Shown here one piece after another: positions 6,508-6,592 of a stretch of DNA of 6,592 nucleotides. Numbering within the stretch: position 1 is the stretch's first letter; each line of letters starts with the position of its first letter. The stretch covers positions 1-6,592 of the forward strand of contig JAIYAJ010000179.1 in the NCBI GenBank assembly GCA_027489105.1. The letters are read 5' to 3'. The position numbers and the translations under genes were made by a program. Source of the DNA: Zymomonas sp. (GTDB lineage Bacteria > Pseudomonadota > Alphaproteobacteria > Sphingomonadales > Sphingomonadaceae). Under the pieces are notes generated by a model that saw only the letters and a list, made by a program, of their open reading frames with translations, did not search any database and was not told the DNA's origin.

Positions 6508-6592
6508 ATGTTGGTCCGCTTTTGGGGGACGCGCGGTTCGTTGCCGGTCGCACCGCGTGCGGCAGCGATCGAGGCGAAGATCGCCCGTGCGC
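6508..6592 (+). CDS. MBL-fold metallohydrolase, N-terminal fragment
   Basis: Only the first 28 residues are present before the window ends. They open MLVRFWGTRGSLPVAP and continue into a basic/alanine-rich helix. The VRFWGTRGSLP start is characteristic of a group of metallo-beta-lactamase-fold hydrolases often annotated as related to class II cyclic nucleotide phosphodiesterases or PhnP. The metal-binding HxHxDH motif would lie further on and cannot be checked. ATG 6508 gives the usual family N-terminus, but it directly follows a run of seven G, so no normal spacer exists. The in-frame TTG at 6499 has GGGGGAG (6484-6490) 8 nt upstream and would add three residues (MGG). The preceding STAS gene ends 12 nt before the ATG, so a shared mRNA is likely. 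The family call rests on this short signature alone. Confidence 0.65.
   Translation, partial: MLVRFWGTRGSLPVAPRAAAIEAKIARA

Overview
The window is a GC-rich stretch of ordinary-looking bacterial chromosome with densely packed genes. Alphaproteobacteria, most likely a sphingomonad (Sphingomonas/Sphingobium group), is my best guess. It rests on codon style, the Spinster-like MFS transporter and the envelope gene types, and no rRNA or marker search was possible. I see no tRNA, rRNA, CRISPR array, insertion sequence or phage gene.

Layout. Positions 2-706 hold the 3' end of prfC (peptide chain release factor 3), cut by the window edge. A TTG-started, exported class C beta-lactamase-like serine hydrolase follows on the same strand (748-2244). 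It collides tail-to-tail, with a 26-nt coding overlap, with a minus-strand MFS transporter (2219-3553). A 216-bp divergent intergenic region (3554-3769) separates the transporter from a plus-strand envelope cluster: an L,D-transpeptidase (3770-4759), then 7 nt later a membrane-anchored M23/LytM-type metallopeptidase (4767-5375), then after 85 bp an exported SGNH/GDSL arylesterase of the TesA type (5461-6090). The right end holds a small STAS-domain protein (6160-6495) and the first codons of an MBL-fold hydrolase with a WGTRGSLP-type N-terminus (6508 onward, cut by the window edge).

How the genes may work together. The L,D-transpeptidase and M23 peptidase are almost certainly co-transcribed. 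They pair a peptidoglycan cross-linking enzyme with a predicted endopeptidase, so a joint role in cell-wall remodelling is a reasonable inference. The esterase also acts outside the cytoplasm. The STAS and MBL genes look like a two-gene signalling or regulatory unit. The STAS protein appears to have alanine where the phosphorylated serine of anti-anti-sigma factors usually sits.

I did not find a clear-cut new system. The observations most worth a second look are the altered STAS motif with its MBL partner, the transpeptidase-endopeptidase pair, and two interlocked inverted repeats in the divergent promoter region.
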